In this document: piece after piece, positions 23,435 to 36,225 of the stretch
Layout: every line of letters begins with the position of its first letter
Position numbering within the stretch: the stretch's first letter is position 1
Assembly (NCBI GenBank): GCA_000320545.1
Contig: ADNK01000455.1
Location: 1 to 49,962, forward strand
Length of the DNA: 49,962 bases
Source: Bigelowiella natans CCMP2755
Taxonomy: Eukaryota; Cercozoa; Chlorarachniophyceae
Reading direction: 5' to 3'
Translations under genes and position numbers: made by a program
Notes under the pieces: generated by a model
What the model saw: only the letters and a program-made list of their open reading frames with translations
Databases searched by the model: none
Told to the model about the DNA's origin: nothing

Positions 23435-24221
23435 AATTAGTAGTTTTGATGACGAAGAGGCCCTTTGTTCGCTGTGGGATTCGAAAGGTCATGTCGCATG
23501 AATCAAACGTATGAGGTTCATCGTCAAGCTTGCACTAGGTTGTACACGCGAAATTGTGCAAAATTGTGGGGTTTGCACTTTAATTTTGCGCGCTTTAGTT
23601 TTCTGGAACCGGTCAGTCAGGCAAAACGATCAAGTTTCTCTGGACTGCTAGTGATTGTCGTGAAGTGCTAATGATTTCTACACAGAGGTCTGTCATGCAC
23701 ATTGAATGCCCTGCAGTGCACGCTGCGGTGTACATCGCGCATGTAGTTGAATGTAGCAAGTCTAGAAGTGCACTCCGCACGCGTGCTTCAACAACATGTG
23801 CTGCCATGCATGTTCACGCCTGCGCGCCGTGAGGCAAAATTGTTGAAATGTGTGACAATGCAATGCCAACAATGCATGAAATGTTGTGAAATTGTGCTCT
23901 CGTTTCAGCATTCCGCAAACGGTGTGCAGTGTTCATCATTGCGTTGCATGTTGCATTGATTGGCATGCACAGCTAGCTGTAACGCTCTCCTACAAAGCAA
24001 GGCCACAGCATGACTCAAGCTGTTATGCCCATGATTGTTTTTCTGGGCTTCGTAGACCTGCATGGCGAGGACATGTCAACGTACCTGCAAATGCATGCAA
24101 CATGCTAGCATGTGACTAGTGCAGCTAGCCGCTTCACTTCGTGTTTCCTTCAGCGTCAACTAGCAATAACCTTAAGTATGGCTAGCCAACAAAAGAAGAT
24201 TCCAAGACGATTATTATTTGT
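23435..24221. other. gene-end island D
   Basis: Between the start of membrane protein B and the stop of malonyl-CoA decarboxylase at 24222 (both minus). TGCATG and GTGCA words dominate 23640-24120, and CATGCTAGCATG occurs at 24101-24112, about 110 bp beyond the decarboxylase stop. No gene recognised. Confidence 0.5.
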
Positions 24222-26123
24222 TCATAATTTTGACACGGGGAGCTGCTGCTGCTGCTGCCACCAAAAGTCTTCTCCTACATCATCACCACTTCCGTTTTCA
24301 TCAGTACCTTTATTCAAGGAGGCAATGACCGTGTCACTGGCGACAACCCTCCCATTTTTGTGATACTCCTGTACATTCGACTCCCGAACTCGAGCATCGG
24401 TGTTGTATCTGTAGCTTACCATGCACCCCAAGCTTTCATTCATAGCCTTATCCGACGTGTTTGCAAAGCATACGATGCGATGCACCTCAGCACCATTTCC
24501 AACATGGAAGTTGCCGACTTTGTCCAACATTTTTGTCGTGTTTTCAGGTTTCTTGGCAGTGAGCAGGTAACGCGCAAGGAGCCGGAGGAGGATTGGCTGC
24601 ATAGCTTCGCGCAGCTTCTTGTTCCGCCTTCGGGTGTTGTCTCTCACCCAGACAGAATGGCTTGGGCTGATCAGTTTGTGGAAAGCCGCATCGAGTCCCT
24701 TCTGCTTGTCCTCAGGCTTCAATGCCAGAGAGAGCTGTTCACACTCCGACTTTGTAGCGATTTCACTGATGCTGATGGAGCCATGCTTATTGTCGCCTTT
24801 TACCTCTTCTCTGAGCCATTTTTTGAATGAGGGGATGGGGGAGAGGGTAGCGAATGTCGTAGCTTGTGGCAACTCTGAGTGGAGCTGCGCCATCACCTTA
24901 GCCAGCAAGATCTTGCCCACCGACACGCCTGATAGGCCATCCCGAATAGAAGATATCGAGTAAAAGATGCAATGGCTTGAGGCGCCCTCTTCCTGCCTCT
25001 CATTTCCTAGTATTTCTTCAATGTTGGCGGGTATGTCGTTGCACAGCGCAACGCTAACGAATGAAATTATGTAGTCTTGATGCGCTTTGGGGTGATAAAG
25101 TCCATATATTCTTCGGTGCGAGCCATCCTGGACCCTGAGATAAAGAACATTTTGGATGTGAAACGACAATGTTGGCAATGCATGCATGTAGCAAATCGGG
25201 GATCTCAATCCGGTCGTAATTTGTTTCGGAGATGTACACGCATACCTGTGTTTCAGTGGGCGTTGAAAAGTGATAGGGTGAACCCTTTCTGTTTCCTCGA
25301 TTATTCTATGAATCTGCCTTTTCTTATACACTAGAGGAGGGACTCTCTTTATCGTAAGTGTGTGCTCATTGAACAGCAGTTGGAACGAGGCTAAGAGCTC
25401 ATTACCCAAGCGATGGAACAGTGATTTCAGCTCCTTTTCCGACTGTGATCTTTCTTCCTTCAGTAGCTGCTCGGTGCATGGGAAGGTGAGAGGAGGTGAT
25501 CTTTCAGTGCATCCGCACACACACACACACACACACTCACTCACTCACTCACTAACGCAGCAACAGCAGCAGAAGCTGAAAATAATGCACACAGTTCATG
25601 CCACAAAGCACAGCACTGCGTTCTTTCAACTCGCATTAAAATCGGGAATAGCAACCTCATCATTTCTATCGAACGATGGAAATAGACGGAGAAGTTACAA
25701 GCGTTGGCACTTATATTGTATCAAAGCTTGGTTAACTCCATCAGGGCACCTTCTTTATCTTCGTTTGCACTCATCATTTTTGTATTTAACGGACAACGAC
25801 TAACTCACCGATTTGAGAAATGCGCGCTTCTTTAGTGCCTGGCGCATAGAAATAAGCTCTACCAGTGATCCGCTCTCTGCTAGACTCCGGAAAAGAGCCT
25901 GAAGCGACTCCTCTGGTAGTTCTCCTGTGCAGAGACGCGCATGAATATTTGCATGAAATAGTATGTGTCGGTGGTTAGTGTGCTCAAAATTATTGCAAGA
26001 ACCGATCCTTCGAAGGCATTTGTTAAGCTCACTAGCATTTCCCATGAACCGCTCGCGAAGATGTTTTTTTAGCTCCCTAGCGTTCTCATCCCATCCCTTC
26101 TTGCCGGTAGCATCAGACACTAA
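24222..26123 (-). CDS. MLYCD: malonyl-CoA decarboxylase, peroxisomal type
   Basis: Converts malonyl-CoA to acetyl-CoA and CO2. Two exons are secure: 26123 (or 26119) to 25809 gives the N-terminal helical domain (ARELKKHLRERF, ELISMRQALKK), and 25466 to 24222 (415 codons) gives the catalytic domain. Family marks: CIFYSISSIRDGLSGVSVGK, with the Ser the family uses in catalysis; LPQATTFATLSPIPSFKKWL; and VGNFHVGNGAEVHRI, with the conserved His. The C-terminus has five Gln then LPVSKL; the final SKL is a peroxisomal targeting signal, as in animal enzymes. Earlier exons between 26.2 and 26.9 kb are unresolved, so the N-terminus is unknown. The coiled-coil gene next door is divergent. Confidence 0.9.
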
Positions 26124-27366
26124 CTGCAAAATAAGCCTCTTTATTCAGGTGAGGAAACTATGCCTTCAAAAGCGAGAATCGTTGGGTTATTTTATCACGT
26201 AATAAATACCAGTGAAAGGACAACATTTGACTCTCTACAGCGATTAAATACACATCACTCGGAACAACAGTATGGACACCCCACCAAAAACCGAGAGCTA
26301 TCTGTGAGTGGAACAACCGTGGATTTGTTGCGAGCATGAGTGTATCCGGTGCTCCATCGTTTGCGAGGAGGAAGATGGAACGTGACATTTGCGACATCTC
26401 TCCTTGAAGAGGGGAGGGAATGATGGAGCTGGCGCATTGGTGGGCGAGGAATGATATCAGTGGCGATGGCAGTAGCATGGGTTTGCAGGAACAGGACAGG
26501 AGGATAGAACGACGATATCCATCGCCTACAATACACCAAATCATAATCAGACTTACAATATCTTCCTCCTTTTAAGTGAGTCTCGACGCATAGAGAAGTG
26601 ACCACAAAAAAAGGCACTGAGTTCGGCAATTGTGGCTAGTGGCGACGGTTGTAGTATTCACACTACAAAACAGGTTTTCCAATCGTTCGATTGTTTGCAG
26701 GCACCTGCAGACACGGTGCTTCCACCTGCGCCCCAGAGCCTGTGCCAGCATCACCCACCAAAGTATCTTCTATTGTTTGGAATCGATTTACTACGATCGT
26801 AGCCCACCCTACTGATGAGCAACTACGAGCAGATCCCTTATGATGATGATCTTTATGTGCCCGGGGCCTTGGGACAAGCAGGGGTTGCTCGCCTCTCAGA
26901 CTGATGTTAATAATCATAGAAATAAAATGATGTCGCAGGTCAGGAATCTCACTTGTTTCTAAAAGTTCAAACTACGCCAAGAAGAGCACCGGTCCAGAAA
27001 AGGTAATTTCCCCTATTCTACGTCCTGGCAGTCTGGCAGTCCTGACACTAAACTCGCCAAACGATTCGGTATTTTGTATCGAGACAATGCAAATGTCAGT
27101 GAAATTTCCAAAGACTGCAGATCGATGCCCCCTCGCGCTTTTTTTGATCAAAACACGTCAGCAGTTCCACACGATTGGGCATTTTAAGACACAACGGTTG
27201 GAGTAAAATGGTACGGATACGTGAATTTCTGTGGTTTTCCCTATATATAATTATCAATATGTTGTCGCTTATGGGATTTGAGATATCTGGTAACGATCTG
27301 GTGGGCTGCCGACGTGTACAAAGTGGGAGTACCCAAAATTCAAACGTGGCCTTACCGCGGTCAGCC
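26124..27366. promoter_or_regulatory. 5' region of the decarboxylase and divergent promoter
   Basis: Must hold the first exon(s) of malonyl-CoA decarboxylase. A minus-strand open segment from about 26527 to 26207 (PSPLISFLAHQCASSIIPSP) could be one exon but does not resemble the enzyme's usual N-terminus. Minus-strand start candidates lie near 26754 (MMLAQALGRR). From about 26920 to 27366 I see no gene; this is probably the shared promoter. Confidence 0.35.
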
Positions 27367-28286
27367 ATGGCCAATGAGTGTGAGGAGGAGGACACAAAGG
27401 CTATATTCCGAAGCTACTTAGCGATGACCAGCCCTGCGAATGATAACATGGGCATAGTTTCAGGAGCTCTGGACAAAAACATGGTAGAGTTGCGATGACA
27501 TGATATACGAAATGGTACGGATTTTTCTTGATTGATTGGTCTCGATACGATACAATAGGAACAGTCACCGAAGAGACAGAAGGTTTATGCCGGAAACTGC
27601 TCTGCTATCGATTCTGATTATGAACACGATTACTCAAGTGATGATGATGATGATGATGAGGAGGAGGAGGTAGAGGATGAAATTGGAGATCCTGCATTGG
27701 AAGAGAAGGTAGGGCATGAAAGCTAATTATATTTTCCTATCTTTACATTCTAACCTTCCACAATGCCTCTTACATTCTTTTAAATCTGCTCCTTGTCTGT
27801 ATTGTTCAGACTCGTCGATTGGAATCTATTTTAGCTGAGCTCAGCAATAGAAACAACGAGCTCGAGCAGCGAGTCAAAACCCTTGAAAGCCAACAAAATG
27901 AGTTGAGAGAACAAGCCATAACGACTGAAAAACAACATAGGTCTAGCTGGAAATTCAACACTCCGCCAAAAATCTCTGCATTTTTTGTTCAGCTGTGGTT
28001 CCTAACCTGCGCAACTGCAAGTTTTGGCAAAACCTCACAGAACATTACCGATAAATCCTTCCGGTTCTATCGATCAAGTTTAGATTTGACCAGCCTCAGA
28101 AAGCTTTATGGCATGATGAACTCTCTGCAGAAGAGTTATCTTGCGATGAAATTGAGGGAGGAGGACTTGCTATTAATTTTGTTTGCTTTCTTGGTTCGAC
28201 AAGAGAAAGTTGCAGAATTAATACCCAAGGATGTGATCGCTTCTGGAGATTCTTCGATGAGAGGCAAGAAGCGACACCGAGATTGA
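27367..28286 (+). CDS. acidic coiled-coil protein, unknown function
   Basis: Three exons (27367-27483, 27565-27708, 27810-28286) join in phase to 245 residues. After a short start region come a run of Asp and Glu (positions about 58-73, from a GAT/GAG repeat), a heptad-like coil (LAELSNRNNELEQRVKTLES) and a moderately hydrophobic segment (ISAFFVQLWFLTCATASFG). The C-terminus is helical and ends in a basic KKRHRD, which could be a nuclear signal. An in-frame upstream Met exists at 27271, so the start could be earlier. Product not recognised. Confidence 0.65.
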
Positions 28287-29133
28287 TAATTTTAGGTTAT
28301 GGGGTGCTATTGAAAGCCAATAATGCAGCGCTTTCATTAATGCAACTTTCATTGACAATGTGCAGGTAATGAAGCCTCTGATGTACAGAACAGCTTATTT
28401 TCATGAGTAGAACTTATTTTACTACAAATCTTAAATTGAAGGCATCAAATATTCCTGTCGTACGCTGTGCTGCGCTACGTCCGTGCGTGTGCTAGAGCTT
28501 GCGCTGCACGTAGATGCCGCTCACGATGTTCCAACTGAACACTGTACTACGTACGATACACACAGACACATCATCTATCTCTAGATCTAGCTACAAGACG
28601 GATGTAATTAATCAACTATAAATTTGCTCAATAGTCATCCTTGTGTAGCTGTGCAGCAATACAGGGGCTACAGCGCTAATGTTGAATCTGTTGGTCTCAA
28701 TAGATGTGTGCATGATCGATGTCTAGATGTCATCACTCGCCATGCAAAACTGTTTTACTGTACTTCGTACTTATATGCGGTAGCATGCATGCTGCTATAG
28801 CGTCACACGCCCGCCCTAGATGGAAGTGCTAGTTGATTCTAGAAATAGCGTGCGCCCATATGCATTAGCCAGACATAGTCTAGATATCATAGATATGTAG
28901 TTGCGCTCATCGTAGTCTAGTAGTGACTCATGCACCAAGCAAATGAATACTAGAGTCCAGGAATAATGCATTCGGATTCTCGAGGATGACAAATAACAAA
29001 TAGCACCTTTCACACCACAACAGGAGGCACATCTAGTGATTTATAAGTTGCGTATGTAAATTGTACGAATATTTAGCAACATTTACATTGAGATTTACAG
29101 CTGCGATCATGCATTTGCATTATTATTATTCCT
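28287..29133. other. gene-end island E between convergent stops
   Basis: Between stops at 28286 (+) and 29134 (-). About 28450-29000 is rich in CTAG, GTAC, CGTACG and GCATGC. It has the near-palindrome TAGCATGCATGCTGCTA at about 28781-28797 but not the exact 12-mer. No coding sequence seen. Confidence 0.55.
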
Positions 29134-31188
29134 CTAAGCTGCAACTGGTTCTTCAGCGGCAGCAGCCTCGTTTTCATCAGCTACATCTGTTGCCTCTGCC
29201 TCTGCTGCCTCTGCTTCTGCTGCTGCAGCTACAGCTGCCATTGCTTCTTCTTTTTCCTTCGCAGCTAGTGCCTTCTCAAGTTCATCCCTTTCCTGGAAGT
29301 TTGCTCCAAACTCTGTGTTTACACGCTCTCTGAGTACAGCCTTAGCATTGTCAGACATAACAATCCCTGCAGCAGCGAAAGCTCCTCCAATTTGAGTCAT
29401 AAACGGAGCCTCATCGTATGGCTGAGCAGCAGTTGCAATCACACGGCCAGGGTTGCTGTTAACTTTGAGAACTTGCTCGAAGTAAGAACTTGTCCACGCC
29501 CACCAGGACGACCACCTAAGGAAAAAATAACAAATTAATTCGATAAATCATTTTGTCGTCTTATTGCGAAAGTGTCATTTACCTTGGTCGTCACGCTTTG
29601 GTTTCTCAGCAACAGTTGCGGGGTCCACAAGTGTGAGAGAAAGTTTCCCATCTCTGACATTCGCCTGCAGCACAGCACACTCGATTGTTTGCCCCATCGA
29701 CATCACACTTTCGACGCGATCGATGCGGCCTTCAGCCATGTAAGAAATAGGAAGAAGCCCGCGAACTCCATCCTCGAGTTGAATGAATGCTCCGTATGGT
29801 TCAATGCCGACTACTTCTCCCTTAATCTTGTCTTCGAACTTCATGTCGGCGTACTTCGTGATGTCCTGTTTCTGCCGTGGTTTGCGTGCTGATGAAGATC
29901 TGAAAACCGTTGGAAGATGTGTTGATTAATAACAATAACAATAAACCAGTTTTAAAAATAGTCTTGCTACGAAAACATTATTACCCTTCTTCGCGCTGGG
30001 AGAGGGTGATTTTGCCATTTTCGGTATCAACTCCAGAGATTCTTACAGTGACCGAGTCGCCTTCCTTCAGGACATCGTTAATGTTTTCCACGAATCCTTC
30101 CATTTGTGAGATGTGCAGTAGACCGTCCTTCTCGGCACCGATGTCTACAAAAGCCCCAAAACTAGCGACGTTTCGAATTTTCCCCTCAATCGTTTGGCCG
30201 ACGGGGAGCTCCGATAGAGTCGTCCTGGCGGCCTTGTTCGCCTCAAGAGACAGTTTTTGACTTGTTGCGTCAACAGACTTAATCTGTTTTCGATTAGTTT
30301 ATTTAAATAATCAGAATGATCAAGTACACGCCATGTAGAAGTATGTACGTATGTATGTGTGTAAATCCACCTTGACTTCGATCTCATCGCCTACGCTTAC
30401 GAACTTCGAAGCATCAGGAATGTAACCAGCCTCTCCCAAATCGGAAACGTGTAGCAAACCATCCTAGTATATAAAACGAAGATACCAAAGGTTAACACCA
30501 GTTGTGCCAATTGAAAAACACATAGAGAGTTGGATCATCGGTCGATATTTTTTAAGAACTATTACTAGAAACATAGTTCCAACACAATATTCAAATAACG
30601 CAAGAGGTTACAAAAGAGGTTACCTTCTCTGCTCCGATGTCAACGAATGCTCCAAAATTTACGACTCCTTTGACGCGACCCTAAAAAGATTGGGAACACC
30701 ATCTCACACTTGCGAAAGCACGTTGTAGCCAATTCAAGCTTGTTCGTGAGCATGACGAACCTTATACACATCTCCGACGACAAGCTGATCAAGAGCCAGC
30801 GCACTTGATGCTTCTTCCACTGAATTTTCCAACGGCGCTACGGCGCCCTCTGACACCTCTTCTTCCGCTCGGATCTGCCAACGAGGTACCTGTTGTTTTG
30901 GCGAAACTACGTCAGATCTACCGCCCATGTGGTTCAACTCTTTTTGCGGGGCGATCCGTGTAATAAATGTTAGATGATTGGTAATGACTATCCTAAGTGT
31001 AGAATCACCTGCCGTTGTAGTCTGGATATGGTCCTTGAAGAATATTGGTTTTGGCAGCCAATTCGTGAGGTCATTGATGGGAAGAGGTAGGTAGGAGTGG
31101 AAGCATGTGAGACTACACTTCTTCCTACGCCCGCTCCAAGCCTATTCGATGTCATCACTAGAACTGCGATGCTGAAAATTGCTCCCAT
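29134..31188 (-). CDS. plastid-type S1-domain protein (ribosomal protein S1-like)
   Basis: Exons 31188-31009, 30937-30761, 30680-30624, 30463-30371, 30283-29985, 29899-29583 and 29515-29134. The leader has a hydrophobic core (AIFSIAVLVM) then a Ser/Arg-rich stretch, as for signal plus transit peptide. S1 domain 1: GRVKGVVNFGAFVDIGAEKD; S1 domain 2: GKIRNVASFGAFVDIGAEKD; S1 domain 3: KGEVVGIEPYGAFIQLEDGV. After an RGG-like linker (GGRPGGRGQ) comes a C-terminal region ending in an Ala/Glu-rich tail. S1 domains bind single-stranded RNA and help mRNA bind the small ribosomal subunit. The last exon does not stay in frame: a 17-bp unit, repeated in part at about 29470-29494, separates the linker from the rest (see findings). 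Confidence 0.75.
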
Positions 31189-31844
31189 CGCGATAAGCAG
31201 CCCTGAATAGATCCGACAACACAAACAGAAAAGAATAAGTGCGCCAGATTTAGCGTGTTGCTTTCCGCAGATGTTCGATGCAATCGATATCGTGTTTCTC
31301 TTTGTGTTGTGAAGATTACCCGAGAGGTATTGCTTGTTCTGCGAGTGGGATCTCGCGTTAATTATATGATACTGATGCATTCTTTGGTGCCGGAGGGGAG
31401 GGGGGGTTCGAATTCGGCCCAAGACTGTATGGCACTCTGCGGGTCTCAGATGCCGAGGAATTTTCCAACTAGACGCGGAGGATAGCGTGTCGCATATAGG
31501 ATATATCCTATGATTTGAAAAGTAGACTCGGAGCGGCCCGCGAGTAAATTAAAAAAGCGCGTTAAAACCCAGGAAACCCATGCGAACTCACACAGAAATT
31601 TCGCCAAGCTGGATAACCCTTTCGAATTATTAGACTGCGACAACATGCGCATTTTTATGTTCAAATACACGATAATTATTGTCGTTGTGAGAGGAAGGCT
31701 TCCTCTTTGCTCCAGTCTTCGAACCATTTACACATCAGCACCATAAAAACAGGTGGAGGATTTGTAATTGTGTCAAAGAGCGGTAGCGAAGCTTTCTCGT
31801 GTGACCCTCCCCTTGCACTTCCAAGGAAAATTTATTCGGGAAAG
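31189..31844. promoter_or_regulatory. divergent promoter region
   Basis: Lies between the start of the S1-domain gene and the start of the HERP-like gene. An acceptor-like ATTCAG sits just upstream of the S1 start, so a 5' UTR or leader exon may lie here. No island sequence, no other gene seen. Confidence 0.4.
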
Positions 31845-33282
31845 ATGTCCAGTTCGATGGTGAATCTTGTCGTCAAAAATCTATTCGGTGCGTCTCCAAC
31901 TAACTGAAAATGCATTATGGAAGGAAATTTTGAATCTAGAGGAATAATTTTCATCCTACTTGTCGATATTATTTAAAGGTCCGGCAGAGGATATCATGTT
32001 GGAAGTTAAGAAAGACATGACAGTCCTAGGATTGAAAGAAATGCTGAGTCACGAGTGCAAATCGCGTCCGGTCATTCATGATCAACAAATTGTGCATTAC
32101 GGGAGGCTACTGAAGGACGATTCCCATCTGGGATCTATCCCGTTGGAGGTAATTCATTCATAACTAGATAACGGAAAGTCACCCTTATCCCAAGAAACGC
32201 TAACCTAGTTGAATGTGGTAACAAAGGGGTTCCAGCCACTAGTTCTTCATCTCATTGTCAAAGGAGACACCCTCCGAGGGATTCTAAATAGCTCACACTA
32301 CAACAGTCCTGGATATGCCAACTCTCATATTGCCCCCGTCATAAGTTTGCCGTCAATGGTATGCAAAAAAGTTATTGCTTCAAAATTTCTTTTTTAATTT
32401 TGGATATTTGGATGGAATATTTAAGCGGAACTTAAAACTCACACGCAGGTCCAGGCAATTCCCGTCTTTCCAACTTGCGCTGCTCCTACAATATCTTCAA
32501 ATCCCTTCCATCAAATTAGTACCACAGCAGTCAACCTGGGCCCTTCAGCAAACCTAAACCCGTCTCCCGAAAACGAGAACCAACATCATCACCATCATCA
32601 TCACATTAATAGAGTGCACGACGAGGACCAGCAGCCCGTGGAACAACCACCGCCGGCACGGAGGCCGGTCTGGTTTGCAAGCTTCATAAACCTGAAATTA
32701 GTTGGAAAGCTCCTCGTCCTTATATTTTTATTCGGGCAAGGTGAATTTCCCCCAAAATATTTTGGTTGGGCACAATCTGACTTAAGAGTATCCTTATTCA
32801 GACGGAGACTCGACGCGGCTGATAATGCTCAGTGTCGCAGCTGTTATCACATACTTGTACAGTTTCTTCACTCGTGCTTCCTTTGCTCGGGTTTCACTAA
32901 GCTTGAGCAATATCTTAGGTATCACATTGGGTTCTTCGGGTACATCTTAGGAATCTCCAGAAACCCGCAGAATAGGGGCAATCCGATCAACGCGAATATA
33001 CCGCAGAATAATGTACACTAGTGTAGAATTATATGCGAGCTATAGGTGAACGATGCACCCGTATAACAATTTTGACATCCTATCACTCAGGACGATGTAG
33101 GCGGGGCAAATACCAATCAGCCGCAAAATTTGAGTTACATTGCTTGCGTAGAAAGGTTCTCCCTGCTTTTAACTTAAAAAGCAGCTTTGAATGATACTAA
33201 TGGGGTACATGTTTGGTTCAGATTCATCGTTGGGTTTTTTGCTTCTTTGATTCCATCTTGGAGACCGGCCGCGACTTTGTAG
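31845..33282 (+). CDS. HERP-like ER membrane protein with ubiquitin-like domain
   Basis: Eight exons (31845-31887, 31979-32148, 32209-32358, 32449-32740, 32802-32918, 32951-33012, 33091-33155, 33222-33282) join in phase to 319 residues. A ubiquitin-like fold occupies the first 70 or so (MLEVKKDMTVLGLKEML, QQIVHYGRLLKDD). A Pro/Asn-rich linker holds seven His. The membrane region follows (LKLVGKLLVLIFLFGQ, LIMLSVAAVITYLYSF), and the end, FIVGFFASLIPSWRPA, matches the closing FFASLLPEGPP of animal HERPUD1. HERP works with HRD1 in ER-associated degradation. The ubiquitin-like part is divergent. Confidence 0.8.
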
Positions 33283-34222
33283 AAAATTTTAGTAACTATG
33301 GGTTAGATCTTGAAAACTGTAAAATTGAAAAAAAGTGTAGTAGAATATAGGAGAAGTACAGAATCTAAAAAGGTGCGCATAGCAGTAATATTAATTGCTA
33401 AAAGTCGTGAATAGCGAAATTTCAAAACAGATTAATTTTCGGCGATGATAGATGCGAAAAATCGGTGCGAGAACCGGTGAAGTTATATATATCGGATTAG
33501 TAAATTTGCATTGTGAGCACAGTCGAGGCCACCTGTTCCATGCCGTCAAAATTGAATGCACTAGCTACCGCGCGCGTGAGCTGTGGTGCATCTGTACGTT
33601 GCGTGGCATGTCACTGGGCGTACGTGCGACGATATAACGATGGTATAGACAGTGCTGCAGTGGCTTGACGCGCGCACATCGCTGGGGTGCTGCAGTGCTA
33701 GTCCCTATACTAGCGTGTATGCAGCATGTGGTATACATCTAGACATCGACCACGTACTACTGTTGATAGCATGCTAGCATGTCTCTATACCGCTACGGCC
33801 GTCGTACACCGCGCACTCGGCGAAGCGCTCTGTACGTTCTAGCGTTCTCGTAGCATGGATACACATTACACATGCTTGTTATGGTAATCTAGTGATGGAT
33901 ATGCGCGTTGCGTTGCCGCAGCCCACTGGTGCAGCCAAGCACCACGCAGGCTGGCTAGGGTAAATGTAGTTATTGATCTATTCCTTATAAAATATGACAA
34001 ATATGACTGCCCGCGACTGTAGCTTCAATTTTCCGCAATACATCTTTCTCAACACACGACACCGTTCATATCGGAAGATTGGAACCCTCGTATGTATGTT
34101 ACTTTAATTAAGATCGGGATCGAGAGTCAGGGAGTTGGATCATCGCAAAGAGCACGTTTAGTGTATGGCTAGGCTTTTTGGCAACACGACCGATTTTCTG
34201 AGTGCACAAACTGTTGTCACCG

Positions 34223-34254
<32 letters not shown>

Positions 34255-34324
34255 TATCCACAGCCAATAAGCGATTCCTCCGTGCAAGCACCTTGCAAGG
34301 ATAATAATATATTATCTACCTGCT
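33283..34324. other. gene-end island F between convergent stops
   Basis: Between stops at 33282 (+) and 34325 (-). 33283-33490 is AT-rich; about 33500-33960 is the island, rich in CTAG, GCGCGC, CGTAC and GCATGC, with CATGCTAGCATG at 33770-33781. A (CAT)n tract lies at about 34220-34253. No coding sequence seen. Confidence 0.6.
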
Positions 34325-35440
34325 TCATGCCTCAAACCCATAGTCCTTTGCTAAAAAACGGTCCTCTGGAAAGAATCTTGCTTCGACCAGGTTTTCAGAG
34401 AATCTTCTGCCATGCAATGTTGCTCTGGCTCTTGCTGCATCCTCCTAATATGAGAAGGACAAACGCAAATCTGTGCAAGCAATCTACCACCATCAAATGA
34501 AAACCACTGCACCTTTGTTGCGTACTGCAAAAAGACTTTGCCCAGGCCAGGAACGCCGCCTTCGTCCTCATCCTCGGAATTGTCCTGAGAAGACGAGGAG
34601 GAGAATTAGACTCTCAAACATGCTGCATAAACGTCATCATTACCAGACGATACATAAGAAACACATCTTAGTCACATGGTTGACGACGCACAGATCAATT
34701 GCAACATAAAACCGGTGTCATCCGCACACAGAAACATACATAATTGAATGATACTCCGGACGAAGAAGGCATCCACACCACAAAACTCTGCTGGAAAAAT
34801 AACATCTAAGCGTTCGTGTCTTCTTACCTCATCGTCGTCAAAATCCTGTCCTCCCGCCCTGCAAACAATTCAGATAATGATGATTGTGAGTGGCAAAAAT
34901 TAGCTGCATCCACGTACGCATCTTTCTCGGTGCAGGTAGAATCAAACGAACCACCTTGGAATCACTACGTCCACGAGATGCCCGAATTTGTTGCACTCGT
35001 CCCCGATCTCGTTTCTAATCTCTTGGTACTCCTGTTATTATTGCATGGACATGCACTACTACTCAGCAAACGAAGAAGACAATCTTGCAACGATGTCTGT
35101 GGTGGTGATGGGGCGAGAGGGACCATACACGAATGGAATCGTGAATAAGTGGACGCAAGTTTCATCTCAAAGTGAAGTATATCTACTGTAGGTGCGTGCG
35201 TGCGTGCGTGCGTGTATGTGTGTGTGTCATTACTACGTGTCTGTACAAATCCACGAAAACACATACGCTCACGAACACGTTTTCGAGAAAAGACTATAGC
35301 TGCTTCTTTAAGGATGATGGGGTTGTTGAAGGGGGGGGGACTACGTACGTCATCTTCCACGAGATCATGGGGATTGATCATATTCAGCAGGACGAGAATA
35401 GGAGATGCTTCTTTGGCCGCCGCAGCATTTTCTGCAGGAG

Positions 35441-35482
<42 letters not shown>

Positions 35483-35857
35483 TATAATATAAAAATCGTA
35501 ACATCATCATTTGTGACATCATCAAGTATTAGCGATCAATAAGCATCTACATGCGTAGTGCAGCTTACAGGCAGCAGCAAAACCAAGGAATGTTCTCTAA
35601 AAGCGCAAATAGGACAATATATGCTTCCCCCCCAACAACGAAGCTTTATATAATATCTACTTGATGTGAGGCTACAACCTGTGGACTTCTGTTCGGGTGC
35701 CCCCGCCCCTTTCATAGCAAGTACAGCAGCAGTTGCTGCTGCCGCTCTCCGTTTGGCCTCCGCAATCTTTTGCACGACACTCTGTGGTATTGGCTTTTTG
35801 TAAATAACGACCACAATCACAGCAAGACTATTCTCTCGTCTTAGTATTCTACACATC

Positions 35858-35899
<42 letters not shown>

Positions 35900-36193
35900 T
35901 TCAACTAGAAAAAGAAATAGAGAAAAAGAAAGGAAAAACCTTTAGCAAATATGTTTCATGAAATGATACTAAGCACGTGTACTACTGTTAATACCTGGGG
36001 GACGGGGGGTGGATTTGCGGGCCTACGACAAGAATATGTATATGCACACACGCACACCCGCACACACAAAAACGTGAAATGCTGTTTTCATCACATGATA
36101 TCTATGGATCTAGCCCCCAGTTGATGAACGCGTTTATGGGTTAAGTGATCATAGAATATGACGGCTCTATTGAGGATAGATGCATATATACGT

Positions 36194-36225
<32 letters not shown>

